Positions 1 through 8,837 of a stretch of 64,000 bases of DNA are shown here, piece by piece (the first letter of the stretch is position 1; each line of letters opens with the position of its first letter). The DNA comes from Enterococcus sp. DIV2402 (GTDB lineage: Bacteria; Bacillota; Bacilli; Lactobacillales; Enterococcaceae), in assembly GCF_017426705.2 (NCBI RefSeq), contig NZ_CP147251.1, positions 124,001 to 188,000 of the forward strand. Direction: 5' to 3'. The notes under the pieces were generated by a model. That model saw nothing but the letters and a program-made list of their open reading frames with translations, had not been told where the DNA came from and made no database searches. A program made the position numbers and the translations under genes.

Positions 1-485
1 TGTTTTGGATTTTCTTTCCATTGATTTTTCAATACTGGAACATAAGGAACTTGTGGAATGCCTGCTGAATGCAAGATATATTTCGTCATAATCTTGTCCA
101 TGCCACAAGCACTTGTTACAACGCCAGCACCAACATACGGCATCCGAATTGTCTCCAAGAAACCTTGAATCGTACCATCTTCTCCATTTGGACCATGTAA
201 TAAAGGAAAGACAATTGCATCGTCTTCTTTAATATCTCCTGGTTGAATCAATGTTCCTGTAAATTCGCCTGCTTCACCTGTCGCTGACCAAGTTAAGTGT
301 AATTCTTCTGGTGCTGCGGGTTTGTCAGTTAACAAAGGCCCTTTCACCCATTGTCCATCTTTTGAAATAAAGACGAGTTGTACTTGATAATAGTTGTAGT
401 AAATAGCATTAAGTACAGAAAAAGCTGATAAAATAGATACATCATGCTCTGCACTTTGTCCGCCGTAAAGTAAAATAATTTTCAA
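1..485 (-). CDS. ddl: D-alanine--D-alanine ligase, N-terminal part (runs off window)
   Basis: ATP-grasp enzyme that joins two D-alanines in the cytoplasm for peptidoglycan precursors. About 161 codons are visible, covering the N-terminal domain: the start reads KIILLYGG followed by SAEHDVS, and later FPLLHGPNGEDG and GMDKIMTK appear, all typical of Ddl. The start codon is TTG at 485, seven bases after a perfect AGGAGG; no ATG fits as well. The C-terminal ATP-grasp part lies outside the window. The gene has its own promoter upstream and is separated from the DUF188 gene by about 140 bp. The identification is firm; A or B subtype is not assigned. Confidence 0.93.
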   Translation of the reverse strand, partial: MKIILLYGGQSAEHDVSILSAFSVLNAIYYNYYQVQLVFISKDGQWVKGPLLTDKPAAPEELHLTWSATGEAGEFTGTLIQPGDIKEDDAIVFPLLHGPNGEDGTIQGFLETIRMPYVGAGVVTSACGMDKIMTKYILHSAGIPQVPYVPVLKNQWKENPK

Positions 486-534
486 CGTTTTTCCTCCTGT
501 GTTTAGAGTCACATTTCACGTATGATTCTCACAT

Positions 535-562
535 ATTTTAGCACAAAATAATACTTTGTCAC
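535..562 (-). promoter_or_regulatory. Promoter of ddl
   Basis: On the minus strand, GTGACA (-35) and TAAAAT (-10) are separated by 16 bases, about 50 bp upstream of the ddl TTG start. Both boxes are one mismatch from the sigma-A consensus. Predicted only. Confidence 0.5.
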
Positions 563-626
563 ATCATTAACTGTTATTTTGCGAGTCTTCTCACTGAATT
601 TTTTGCCATGCTTTCATTTAATCAAA

Positions 627-1076
627 TTACTCACAATAGTTTCGGATATTTTGTTCTAGAATTTGATAAAAATGTTGACGATCATTTTTAGTAAAGGCTT
701 TGGGTCCCTTGGTTCGTTTCCCAGCTTTACGCATTTGCGTCCCTAGATAGCGTTGTGCCAATAGTTGATCGATTGTTTCTGGTAAATATTCTTTTCCTGA
801 ATGATGAAAAACGCGTACTTTTTTTGGTAAAACCAACGATGCCAAGCCATAATCTTGGGTAATCAAAAGATCGTTGGGTTGAATTTCTTTCACAATTTGA
901 AAGTCTGCACTATCTGCGCCTTTATCAACATAAATAAACCGAACAAAATCAGGATACTCTTTTGTTGTATAATGATCGACACTCGTGACAATTAACACGG
1001 GCAACTTAAATTTTGCACCTAATTGAATCACTTCTTCTTTAACCGGTGAACCATCACCATCAATTACTAAACGCAT
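627..1076 (-). CDS. YaiI/YqxD (DUF188) family protein
   Basis: Small cytoplasmic protein of about 149 residues. It opens with MRLVIDGDGSPVK, the typical DUF188 N-terminus, and carries further conserved segments (VDKGADSADF, DLLITQDYGLA). The family looks nuclease-like (PIN-like acidic residues), but its function is not established. I start it at the internal ATG at 1076, not the longer reading to 1127: the upstream extension is poorly family-like and a GGTGAG ribosome binding site sits just before 1076. It lies downstream of the malY-like gene but after that gene's terminator, so it is probably a separate unit. Confidence 0.85.
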   Translation of the reverse strand: MRLVIDGDGSPVKEEVIQLGAKFKLPVLIVTSVDHYTTKEYPDFVRFIYVDKGADSADFQIVKEIQPNDLLITQDYGLASLVLPKKVRVFHHSGKEYLPETIDQLLAQRYLGTQMRKAGKRTKGPKAFTKNDRQHFYQILEQNIRNYCE

Positions 1077-1114
1077 TTTCTCACCTACTTTACTTTTATT
1101 ATAGAAGTTTTTGA

Positions 1115-1155
1115 AAGAAAAAACCACCAGACTTTTTATCTAGTGGTTTGTTTAA
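1115..1155 (-). terminator. Intrinsic terminator after the MalY-like gene
   Basis: On the minus strand, AAACCACTAGA pairs with TCTGGTGGTTT (one mismatched/wobble position) around a short A-rich loop, followed by a T run. It overlaps the end of the gene. Confidence 0.65.
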
Positions 1156-2317
1156 GATACTGAATACTTTTTTCGAGACGCTCCAAGCCATCGAACACCT
1201 TTGCTTTAGGACAGCCAATATTTAAACGTAAAAATGACTGCCCATTCCCACCATAGACACTGCCATCCATAATGGCAACTTTGCCAATATCAATTAGCGC
1301 TCTTTGGAGTTCAGTCATATCTACGCCTAATTGGCTAATGTCTAGCCACATTAAATAGGTCGCTTCAGCAGGAATAATCTTTATTTCAGGAATGTTCTGT
1401 TGAATAAAAGCAGTGACCATCGCAATGCTTTCATCTAAATAATTGTTTAATTCATCTACCCAATACCCACATTCGTCGTATGCTGTCATCGTTGCCAACA
1501 TTCCTAGCGTACTTGCAGAAGAAAGCCCATCTTGATTTTTTAAAGCCAATTGAAACTGGGCACGTACTTGTGCGTCTGGCAAAATGGCGTACGAAAAAAC
1601 TAACCCTGGAAAATTAAATGTTTTAGAACCGGAACTAACTAACGCTATTTTTTTGTTAGAAAAATTAAGAATTGGCTGATGTGTCACTCCTTTTCGCAAG
1701 ACGTCCATGTGGATTTCATCTGAAATCAAAAAAACCTCATACTGTTCACATAATGCGACAATTTTTCTAAGCTCTTGCGTGGACCACACCCGTCCAGTAG
1801 GATTGTGTGGCGAGCATAATAATAAAATTGTATTGTTTTTTTGTGCTAATTTTTCTTCCAAGTTCTGAAAGTCTATCGTATAACGATTCTCTTGATAGCA
1901 GAGTGGATTTTCAACCACTTGTCGGTTATTTCCCTCAATCACTTTAAAAAAAGCATCGTAAGCAGGTGTTTGAACAACCACACCCTCATGTTCTTTTGAG
2001 ACCAATTGAATTAACTTAGAAATCGAATAAATAACAGATGGACTATACATGAGCCACTCTTCATTAAGCGGCGTATCAAAACGGTTTTGATACCATTGAC
2101 AGACACTACTTTTAAAGGTGGTATGATTCCAACGAGTATACCCAAAAACTGGATGCTTTAAACGTTGTGTAAGCACCTCAATAACTTCTTGAGGCAATGC
2201 AAAATCAGTATCAGAAATCGTAAATGGCAAAAGATCAGCGACACCAAAACGGTCTTGAACAAAATCCCATTGGGTACAAAAAGTTCCTTTACGATCTATG
2301 ATGTTATCAAAATTCAA
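1136..2317 (-). CDS. MalY/PatB family PLP-dependent C-S lyase (aminotransferase fold)
   Basis: Fold-type I pyridoxal-phosphate enzyme of 393 residues, the usual length for MalY/PatB cystathionine beta-lyases. Visible signatures are the N-terminal DFALPQEV segment, CSPHNPTGRVW, SDEIHMD and SGSKTFNFPGL, whose lysine should bind PLP; the C-terminal SFLRLNIGCP is also typical. The start is TTG at 2317, seven bases after AGGAGG. It follows the EIICB gene by 15 bp, the same malX-malY order as in E. coli, where MalY also modulates MalT. No MalT-like regulator is seen here, so the likely role is beta-elimination of cystathionine or related thioethers; substrate unproven. Confidence 0.87.
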   Translation of the reverse strand: MNFDNIIDRKGTFCTQWDFVQDRFGVADLLPFTISDTDFALPQEVIEVLTQRLKHPVFGYTRWNHTTFKSSVCQWYQNRFDTPLNEEWLMYSPSVIYSISKLIQLVSKEHEGVVVQTPAYDAFFKVIEGNNRQVVENPLCYQENRYTIDFQNLEEKLAQKNNTILLLCSPHNPTGRVWSTQELRKIVALCEQYEVFLISDEIHMDVLRKGVTHQPILNFSNKKIALVSSGSKTFNFPGLVFSYAILPDAQVRAQFQLALKNQDGLSSASTLGMLATMTAYDECGYWVDELNNYLDESIAMVTAFIQQNIPEIKIIPAEATYLMWLDISQLGVDMTELQRALIDIGKVAIMDGSVYGGNGQSFLRLNIGCPKAKVFDGLERLEKSIQYLKQTTR

Positions 2318-2332
2318 AATTATTCCTCCTTG

Positions 2333-3892
2333 TTAAAGCAATTCATCTAGCGCATTACGCACTGTCGTTACTTTGGTCCCAATAATCACTTGAACATTTT
2401 TATCATCTAAATGAACAATTCCTAACGCCCCAAGCTCTTTTAAACGAGCATCATTCACTAAGGTTCCATCTTTTAATACCAAACGTAAGCGTGTAATACA
2501 ATTATCTAAAGACTCGATATTTTCAGTACCACCCAAAGCAGCTAAAATTCCTGTTGCATCAAAACTGCCTTTTTTACTATAGTTTACTTCTTCATTAGAA
2601 TATTCCGTTGTATCAATGACTTCTTCACGTCCAGGAGTAGCTAAATTTTTTCGGACAATAACAAACTTAAAGACAAAATAATATATTGCAAACCAAAAGG
2701 CTCCCACAATCAAGACTAGCCACCATTTCGTATAGTTGCCTTGCATAATACCAAAGATTAAGAAGTCAAGAACGCCACCATCTGTATTACCAATCGTAAC
2801 GCCTAATAAGCTCATCACCATAAAACCTAGACCAGTCATAATCACATGGAAAATCCATAAAAACGGACTAACAAATAAAAATAAAAATTCAATCGGTTCA
2901 GTAATTCCTGTAACAAAAGTTGCAATCACTCCTGAAATCAATAAGCCTTTGATTTTAGCTCGATTTTGGGACTTCGCAGTATGATACATCGCTAATGCCG
3001 CTGCCGGTAATCCAAACATAAATGTTGGCATCTTTCCTTGCGAAAGAAAAGCTGTCGCACTTGGACTGATAGGTAAATTATTCTGCAATTCCGCATAAAA
3101 AATATTTAATGCACCAAACACTTCATTGCCATTGATAATTGCTGAACCTCCTGCTTCGGTAAAACGAATCATCGATACTAGGATATGATGCAAACCAAAA
3201 GGCAATAACAAACGCTCGCCTGAACCAAATAAGAAAGGCCCAAATGCGCCAGCTTTTTGAATGGCTAATCCAATTGTAGTAATGACCAATGCAAAAATTG
3301 GCCAAATCACTGGAATTAAAAGACCAATAACCGGCATAACGAGTGAAGTGATGATAGGCACAAAACGTACGCCTGAAAAGAATGCAAAGCTATCAGATAA
3401 TTGAATCGTATAAAAACGTTTATGCAGTTGATAAACGACTAACCCTGCAATAATCCCGCCAAGTACGCCCATTTCAATTGTTTGAATCCCAAAAACCATT
3501 CCTTGACCTGCTTCACGCAAATTTTCAGGGTCAGCCAAGCGTCCAGTTTCTTGCAAATAGAAATTAATGGTTAAGTTCATAATGACATATCCAACAAAAC
3601 CAGAAAATGCGGCTACGCCTTTTTCTTTACGTGCAAGACCTAATGGAATCGCCATCGCAAATAAAACAGGTAAATAGCTAAAAGCAAAACCTCCGACAGT
3701 CGACATTAAACGAAAAATAATTTGTAAGAAATGATTACCTAAAAAAGGAAACGCATCAATCGTTGCTTGACTTGAAAACGAACTTCCTATTCCTAATAAA
3801 ATCCCCATAAATGCTAATAATGCGACTGGTAACATAAATGTTTTTCCTAAACCTTGAAAAAATTCCCAAGCACTACCTTTTTGCTTTTTCAT
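2333..3892 (-). CDS. PTS EIICB, glucose/maltose (MalX-like) family
   Basis: Membrane permease fused to an EIIB domain, 519 residues. The N-terminal 400 or so residues are the hydrophobic EIIC with the SGERLLLPFGLHHIL and TGITEPIEF motifs of the glucose superfamily. The C-terminal EIIB carries the phosphorylatable cysteine in DNCITRLR, about C465. No EIIA domain is present, so a partner must come from elsewhere (a glucose-type EIIA is encoded at 59.1 kb). I use the ATG at 3892, eight bases after AGGGGAG; a TTG reading to 3910 would swallow that site. It is preceded by its own promoter and a cre-like element and followed by the MalY-like gene, probably one transcript. Substrate unknown. Confidence 0.88.
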   Translation of the reverse strand: MKKQKGSAWEFFQGLGKTFMLPVALLAFMGILLGIGSSFSSQATIDAFPFLGNHFLQIIFRLMSTVGGFAFSYLPVLFAMAIPLGLARKEKGVAAFSGFVGYVIMNLTINFYLQETGRLADPENLREAGQGMVFGIQTIEMGVLGGIIAGLVVYQLHKRFYTIQLSDSFAFFSGVRFVPIITSLVMPVIGLLIPVIWPIFALVITTIGLAIQKAGAFGPFLFGSGERLLLPFGLHHILVSMIRFTEAGGSAIINGNEVFGALNIFYAELQNNLPISPSATAFLSQGKMPTFMFGLPAAALAMYHTAKSQNRAKIKGLLISGVIATFVTGITEPIEFLFLFVSPFLWIFHVIMTGLGFMVMSLLGVTIGNTDGGVLDFLIFGIMQGNYTKWWLVLIVGAFWFAIYYFVFKFVIVRKNLATPGREEVIDTTEYSNEEVNYSKKGSFDATGILAALGGTENIESLDNCITRLRLVLKDGTLVNDARLKELGALGIVHLDDKNVQVIIGTKVTTVRNALDELL

Positions 3893-3925
3893 AGAATAAA
3901 CTCCCCTCAACTTTTGGTTACCCTT

Positions 3926-3962
3926 ATTTTAGGTAATCTATCCATTTTGACAAGCGCTTTCA
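3926..3962 (-). promoter_or_regulatory. Promoter of the EIICB-MalY operon with cre-like element
   Basis: On the minus strand, TTGTCA and TAAAAT are spaced by 16 bases. The -35 lies inside TGAAAGCGCTTGTCA (3948-3962), which has the AAGCGCTT core of a CcpA site but departs from the 14-bp consensus at its 3' side. Carbon catabolite control is therefore plausible, not certain. Confidence 0.5.
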
Positions 3963-4001
3963 AAAAAATGAATGGAGATACATACGTTTGTATCTTCATT
4001 C
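3962..4001 (-). terminator. Terminator after the first RpiR gene
   Basis: A 32-bp near-palindrome (3970-4001, 14 of 16 base pairs complementary) is followed on the minus strand by ATTTTTTTG. It includes the stop codon of the RpiR gene. It could also serve as a regulator-binding palindrome for the next operon. Confidence 0.7.
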
Positions 4002-4766
4002 GTGAGAACTTCTGCCAGCCAGTTGAATTAATAGAATATCTAAAATAGCCGATAACGAAACTCTTGAGCTTAAATCAACTTCTTCAAAATAAATCATATC
4101 TACTGATGCTTGTAATGTATGAGTAGCAAGCGTTTCTAAACGGCTATTTTCCGTACCCACAATTGCTAAAACCGGTACATTATTTTGTTGTAAATTCAAA
4201 GCATATTCAATAATATGAATTGTTTCTCCACTATTACTAACAATAATAGCTAAATCATCACAACTTAAACTTTTAGAAACTGCTTGTTGTTCATCCCAAT
4301 CAATTCTGGCATTTGCTTTTTTTCCTAGAAAAGTTAGTTTTCGTGCGGCTTCAATACAGTTTGGTAAACTCCCGCCTACGCCAAAAATCTCAATCACTTT
4401 AGCATGATATAAGGCATCAACAATTTCTTTGATTGGCGCTTGTTGTAATAAACGAAGTGTCTGGGATAATTGAAGTTGGATTGATTGTGACAAACTTATG
4501 ATGCTTGGATTCGTTAGTTCACGCTCACCACGTTCAGTTTGACTATACTGAGCAATAGCATATTTTAATTCTTGAAAACCTTTAAACCCCAAATGTTTAG
4601 CCGTACGTGAAATAGTCGCTGTCGATAGAAAAAGTTTCGCTGCTAACTCATCAATTGTTAATTGTTTTATTTCTGTTGGATTACGTAAAATATAGTCAAA
4701 CACTTGCTTTTCTAATTCACTTAATTGTGGACGCTTTTTCTGTAATTTATTGATAAGAGATTGCAT
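3996..4766 (-). CDS. RpiR/MurR-family transcriptional regulator
   Basis: 256 residues with the standard two-part layout. An N-terminal helix-turn-helix spans roughly 1-77 (the recognition region reads LSTATISRTAKHLGFKGF), followed by a SIS sugar-phosphate binding domain from about 120 to 240, with GVGGSLPN and IIVSNSGETIHI contacting the ligand. The start at 4766 has AAAGGAG seven bases upstream. It lies between the kdgK terminator and the EIICB-MalY operon, both on the same strand. The simplest reading is that it controls that operon in response to a sugar phosphate. Confidence 0.88.
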   Translation of the reverse strand: MQSLINKLQKKRPQLSELEKQVFDYILRNPTEIKQLTIDELAAKLFLSTATISRTAKHLGFKGFQELKYAIAQYSQTERGERELTNPSIISLSQSIQLQLSQTLRLLQQAPIKEIVDALYHAKVIEIFGVGGSLPNCIEAARKLTFLGKKANARIDWDEQQAVSKSLSCDDLAIIVSNSGETIHIIEYALNLQQNNVPVLAIVGTENSRLETLATHTLQASVDMIYFEEVDLSSRVSLSAILDILLIQLAGRSSHE

Positions 4767-4805
4767 AACTTACTCCTTTTTTTCACTCAGTATAGCATGA
4801 AGAAA

Positions 4806-4864
4806 AAAATAAAATAGCAATTACTTCAACAATTTTCGTTCATTTGTTGAAATAATTGCTATTG
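4806..4864 (-). terminator. Terminator after kdgK
   Basis: On the minus strand, AATAGCAATTA with TTCAACAA pairs with TTGTTGAA plus TAATTGCTATT, a stem of about 19 bp, followed by TTTATTTTTTT. It ends the sugar-acid operon. Confidence 0.85.
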
Positions 4865-4865
4865 A

Positions 4866-5867
4866 TTAACGGATTAAATCTAAGCCTGGATAATCCATAA
4901 TTTGTTGAATTTGTGCGCGTGTTGTCAAGGGAACATCGCCTGATAAGGTATGAGCTACTACTGCATTTGTTGTCGCAAATTCAGCGGTTTTTTCTAGCGA
5001 CCACTTTTCTGCATAGCCCAATAAAATACCTGCTGCATACGCATCACCTGCGCCAATTCGATCTAATACTGTAAGTAATTTTGGTTCCGTCTCGTAATGT
5101 GCGTTCTTCGTGATGATTCTACCACTAATATACGGTTTTTCAGACATTGTGGTACGCTGCGTCCCAGCAAACCACTCCACCTCATAATGCGCCAAAAATC
5201 GTTGAATATAACGAACATTATCTTCATTCGCTTCTTTAGGTATTTCGAGTAACTCAAGTAAATCTCTCGATGTTCCGAATACAAGGTCACAATAGGGTAA
5301 AATCGCTTCGTAACGTGCTTTCATCAAGGCCTTTTTACCTGCTTCGGTATTTAGACTTGGACGAAAATTAAAATCAAAGCAAACTTTTTTTCCTAGTTGT
5401 TTAGCCTGCTGGGCAAGCGCGCATGCTGTCTCCCACGTAGCATCGGTTAAACTTAAGGAAATCCCACAAATATGAATCAAATCAACAGTTTCCAAAAATT
5501 CCTTGATTAAATAATTGGTTACAGTAGAAATACCAAATGAGCTATTATGGCGATTTTGATAAGTTACATAGGTTGGACGTGAACCAAAACCTACTTCGGC
5601 AAAATAACTACCGATGTGATTGTGATATTTACCTACAAAGTCTGTTTTCAACCCAAATTTACGTAAATTAACAATTGCCGCATCCCCTAAACGATTATCA
5701 GGGACATTCGTTAACAGCCAAGTATCCAGTCCGAAATGAGCTAAGTTGCCCAAAATATTGACACCCGTTCCTGTATAATCCATCCGCAATGAGTGTGTCT
5801 GTTCAAGTAAACGATATTCAGGAGGAGTGAGACGAAGCATTACTTCGCCATAAGCACCAATTTTCAT
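4866..5867 (-). CDS. kdgK: 2-keto-3-deoxygluconate kinase (PfkB family)
   Basis: Ribokinase-family sugar kinase of 333 residues. The N-terminus (GEVMLRLTPPEY, then GTGVNILGNLAHFG) and the C-terminal DRIGAGDAYAAG, with its catalytic aspartate, are diagnostic of PfkB; the overall pattern resembles KdgK, which makes KDPG from KDG and ATP. RBS GGAGGG lies before the ATG at 5867. It is the last gene of the operon that starts near 11.5 kb and sits 19 bp after a KDGP aldolase gene. That neighbour strengthens the KDG assignment over fructokinase. The exact substrate is an inference. Confidence 0.82.
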   Translation of the reverse strand: MKIGAYGEVMLRLTPPEYRLLEQTHSLRMDYTGTGVNILGNLAHFGLDTWLLTNVPDNRLGDAAIVNLRKFGLKTDFVGKYHNHIGSYFAEVGFGSRPTYVTYQNRHNSSFGISTVTNYLIKEFLETVDLIHICGISLSLTDATWETACALAQQAKQLGKKVCFDFNFRPSLNTEAGKKALMKARYEAILPYCDLVFGTSRDLLELLEIPKEANEDNVRYIQRFLAHYEVEWFAGTQRTTMSEKPYISGRIITKNAHYETEPKLLTVLDRIGAGDAYAAGILLGYAEKWSLEKTAEFATTNAVVAHTLSGDVPLTTRAQIQQIMDYPGLDLIR

Positions 5868-5886
5868 ATTTTTCCCTCCACAATGA

Positions 5887-6627
5887 TTATTTCAACGTGT
5901 TTTTTGCCATCGCTAATAAGGTTTTCACATCTTCTGGTCGTGTGTCGCCTGTTGCTGAGTCAATAATTGAACTATATACATGAGGGATAATTTTTTGCAC
6001 ACCGGCATCTACAGCGATTTGAACAATTTCTTCAAAATTCTCTAAATCAATTCCGCCCGTTGGTTCTAAATAAAAATCATGTTCTGCACATGCCTTGGCT
6101 ACTGCTTCGTATTCCTCTTTATGCGCTAAACCTTTCATCGGAAAATATTTGATTGAACTTGCCCCTAAATCTTTTAATAACGCAATGGCAGTTGCTAAAG
6201 GTACTTCTGCCGGAGCTTCTTTGGAACTTAACGGACCTGTCGCAATGTTCACATAGCCTACTTTGCCAGTTGGCGAAACCAAAGCATTGATAATTGTTTC
6301 TTCTTGACCTAATAATGCCCGTGAAGTTGCTGCACCAGTAAAGACTTGATTAATGTGTTGTGGTTGTAAGACACTTGAAATTCGTGAAACCATTTGGCTT
6401 TGATTTGGATCGCCAGCGCCTAAACCGACCGATAATGCGTTGTTCGTTGCTGCTTGATATTTTTTCATATCTTCAATGGCATTTTCATCTGTATCATAGT
6501 TTTTTGATAAAACACCTAAAATCACGTGACCTTCTGCTGCTTCATAACATTCTTTCGCATTTTCGACAGAGTTTGCCAATACATTTAAACAGATTCGATT
6601 TTCTAAATAATTAGGGGTTAATGACAT
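5887..6627 (-). CDS. 2-dehydro-3-deoxy-phosphogluconate (KDGP) aldolase family, DgaF-like
   Basis: TIM-barrel aldolase of about 246 residues that would split KDPG into pyruvate and glyceraldehyde-3-phosphate. SIKYFPMKG holds the likely Schiff-base lysine, and EPTGGIDLENF and KIIPHVYSSIID form the C-terminal phosphate-site region. It matches the DgaF/KDGP aldolase family, not classical Eda. I use the ATG at 6627 (AAGGAG seven bases upstream), not the in-frame ATG at 6648, which lies inside the previous gene. It begins right after the stop of the SelA-like lyase gene, so the two are coupled, as in the dgaE-dgaF pair of Salmonella. Confidence 0.85.
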   Translation of the reverse strand: MSLTPNYLENRICLNVLANSVENAKECYEAAEGHVILGVLSKNYDTDENAIEDMKKYQAATNNALSVGLGAGDPNQSQMVSRISSVLQPQHINQVFTGAATSRALLGQEETIINALVSPTGKVGYVNIATGPLSSKEAPAEVPLATAIALLKDLGASSIKYFPMKGLAHKEEYEAVAKACAEHDFYLEPTGGIDLENFEEIVQIAVDAGVQKIIPHVYSSIIDSATGDTRPEDVKTLLAMAKNTLK

Positions 6628-6628
6628 A

Positions 6629-7738
6629 TTAATCCGCTCCTTTTTCATCCATAATTTGTTGTAAACGTGTTACAATTTTTTTCATTTCTTCTGTATTCAC
6701 AGAACGAATATCAAATTCAATAATTCCGTTATTGGCTTGGTACTCTCGCGTATACACTGCGGGATTTTGCGCTTTTAATTCCGCAATAACTTCTTTCGCT
6801 GTTTTTTCCCCAAAGACTTTTACACTTGCTCGGTAAATATCGCGACCAGCGCCATCTTGAACGACATTCGCTGTTAAATTAGTAATTTGATTGAGGTCTG
6901 TGATAAACGGTGCTAACCGTTCTTTCATTGAAGCACCTTGCTCACTACCTTGTGCCACATAATCGGCAATTGCCTGGGTAAAACCTAGGATATTGTCCTT
7001 ACCGATTTTCATTGCTCGGCCAATGCCTTTGCTTTGTAGACGTACCCATGAAACCAGCTCTTTTTTACCAATGACTAAACCAGCACTAGGACCTTCAATT
7101 GCTTTAGCTCCTGAGTAGATAACTAAATCCGCACCAGCTACCATATATTGAAATAAGTCTTCTTCTGCTGCGGCATCGACAATCAATGGCAAGTGATGAC
7201 GTTTGGCAACCTCAGCTGCTTCCGCTACTGATAGCATACTTTTTTGAACAGTGTGATGACTTTTAATGTACAAAATAGCTGTTGTCTTGTCAGTAACCAT
7301 CATCTCTAGGTGATCGGCTGTGCACATGTTCGCATATCCGGCTTCAATCACTTGTCCTCCACCTTGATTGACCATTACTTCTACAGGTGTCCCATAATCA
7401 ACATTATGGCCTTTAGGTAAGATAATTTCTCTTTTTGCTATGCTCGCATCATAGGGATGATACACATGAAATAAACTGCCCTGTCCAATAACAGCCGCTA
7501 CTGCTTGAGCAATCCCAGCTGAAGCAGAAGAAACAATCTGTGCATCTTCTACCTGTAGTAAATCAGCGATATATTTTCCTGTTTGAATCGCTAACTCTTC
7601 CATTTCAAAAAAGTGTTCGCCACCAAAACGTTGCGCCTCTAAAACATTTTCAGATACTTTAGAGACACCTAAAATAGTCATTTTACCAGAAGCATTAATC
7701 ACTTCTTTTAAACCAAACGTATTATAGTTCATTGTCAT
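6629..7738 (-). CDS. SelA-like PLP-dependent lyase (DgaE / glucosaminate ammonia-lyase family)
   Basis: Pyridoxal-phosphate enzyme of about 369 residues in the SelA/DgaE group. Visible are NASGKMTILG near the start, SSASAGIAQAV, VDAAAEEDL, and IYSGAKAIEGPSAG, whose lysine should hold PLP. DgaE removes ammonia and water from D-glucosaminate-6-phosphate to give KDGP; an unphosphorylated glucosaminate would give KDG. The start is the ATG at 7738, six bases after GGAGGAG, overlapping the amidohydrolase gene by 17 bp. The downstream aldolase and KDG kinase fit this chemistry. It is not a selenocysteine synthase by context. Confidence 0.8.
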   Translation of the reverse strand: MTMNYNTFGLKEVINASGKMTILGVSKVSENVLEAQRFGGEHFFEMEELAIQTGKYIADLLQVEDAQIVSSASAGIAQAVAAVIGQGSLFHVYHPYDASIAKREIILPKGHNVDYGTPVEVMVNQGGGQVIEAGYANMCTADHLEMMVTDKTTAILYIKSHHTVQKSMLSVAEAAEVAKRHHLPLIVDAAAEEDLFQYMVAGADLVIYSGAKAIEGPSAGLVIGKKELVSWVRLQSKGIGRAMKIGKDNILGFTQAIADYVAQGSEQGASMKERLAPFITDLNQITNLTANVVQDGAGRDIYRASVKVFGEKTAKEVIAELKAQNPAVYTREYQANNGIIEFDIRSVNTEEMKKIVTRLQQIMDEKGAD

Positions 7739-8828
7739 AAATTTCTCCTCCAATAATTGTGTGAACAGGTTTGATTTGTACAGGAGTAATCCGAGTAAAC
7801 CCATTAGAATCTACAAGCTCTTTATCTTCTTCAAGCAACTCAAAAATCGTTAAATCTGCATCAAACGTTTCTTTTAACTGCCCTTTTGTTGTTAAATGGA
7901 AATTTTTTGCTGGGGCAACTGTCACTTTCTCAATGATTTCTTCCCAAGAATAACCAATCACATGTAATTTTTCCATAGTAGTGGCTAAATCATAGACCGG
8001 ACCATTTTTACGATTTCGAATATAAATATCCGAACTGATTGAAGTTGCTTTGATGCCTTCTTTTAAAGCAGTCTCGGCGACAGTGAAATTGAAGCTATCC
8101 GTGCCATGACCAATATCAAAGACAATACCTTTACGATATGCTTCCCAAGCTATCGGCTTAATCGTATTGTCAGTAGCCAAAATACCATTTTCTTTACCAT
8201 TAAAACAATGCGTTAATACATCGCCTTGTTCCATGACTGCTAAAATATCAGCTAGCTCTGGAGGTGCTGAACCAATGTGAACCATTAAGGGGACATGATT
8301 TTTCTGCTGAATTCTTTTAGCCAATTCTAAAGGCGTAATGCCATTTTCACCAATGACTGTTTTACTCATCCGAGCTTTAATGCCAACAATAAATTCAGGA
8401 AATTCTTTTAATGCTTGGGCTACTAATTCTTCCTTGATTTTAGATAAATCAGCTAGTTCATCTTGTTCGACAATTCCCCACTTAGAAATATTGAGTAGCG
8501 CATAGACATTTGTTTTGGCTTGTTGGGCCAAATTGTAGAAACGACCAATATTTTCTGCTCCTGTCGTTCCTGCATCAATCACAGTGGTCACACCTTTTTC
8601 TACACCGATTTGATCAGGATAATCATAATATAAACTCATTTCTTCAAAACAATGCACATGATCATCAATCCAGCCAGCAGAAAGATACTGCGATTCCTTT
8701 AAATAAAGTGTTTCTTTTGCTTCCTCGGTAATTACCGAGGCAATTTTTACTATTTTACCTGCTTGAATGCCAATTTCTAACATTTGATTGGTTATCATTT
8801 TAGCATTTTTTATTACTAAATCTAACAT
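7722..8828 (-). CDS. Amidohydrolase/deacetylase family metallohydrolase
   Basis: 368-residue member of the amidohydrolase superfamily. The metal-binding HxH is at H57/H59 (DDHVHCFE). A lysine in VGIKARMSK can be the carboxylated bridging residue. PLMVHIGSAP, LTHCFNG and FDIGHGTDSF supply the other histidines and acidic residue. Enzymes of this subgroup are often annotated as adenine deaminase- or dihydroorotase-like without proof. Inside this operon, between a MupG-like glycosidase and a glucosaminate-type lyase, N-deacetylation of an N-acetylamino sugar acid is the best guess. RBS AAGGTGA precedes the ATG at 8828. Confidence 0.8.
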   Translation of the reverse strand: MLDLVIKNAKMITNQMLEIGIQAGKIVKIASVITEEAKETLYLKESQYLSAGWIDDHVHCFEEMSLYYDYPDQIGVEKGVTTVIDAGTTGAENIGRFYNLAQQAKTNVYALLNISKWGIVEQDELADLSKIKEELVAQALKEFPEFIVGIKARMSKTVIGENGITPLELAKRIQQKNHVPLMVHIGSAPPELADILAVMEQGDVLTHCFNGKENGILATDNTIKPIAWEAYRKGIVFDIGHGTDSFNFTVAETALKEGIKATSISSDIYIRNRKNGPVYDLATTMEKLHVIGYSWEEIIEKVTVAPAKNFHLTTKGQLKETFDADLTIFELLEEDKELVDSNGFTRITPVQIKPVHTIIGGEIYDNEL

Positions 8829-8837
8829 ATATTCACC

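Noticed and set aside
6629..7738. Selenocysteine synthase SelA
   Set aside because: The fold family is shared, but the operon has an aldolase and KDG kinase and no selD/selB, so a DgaE-like lyase fits better.
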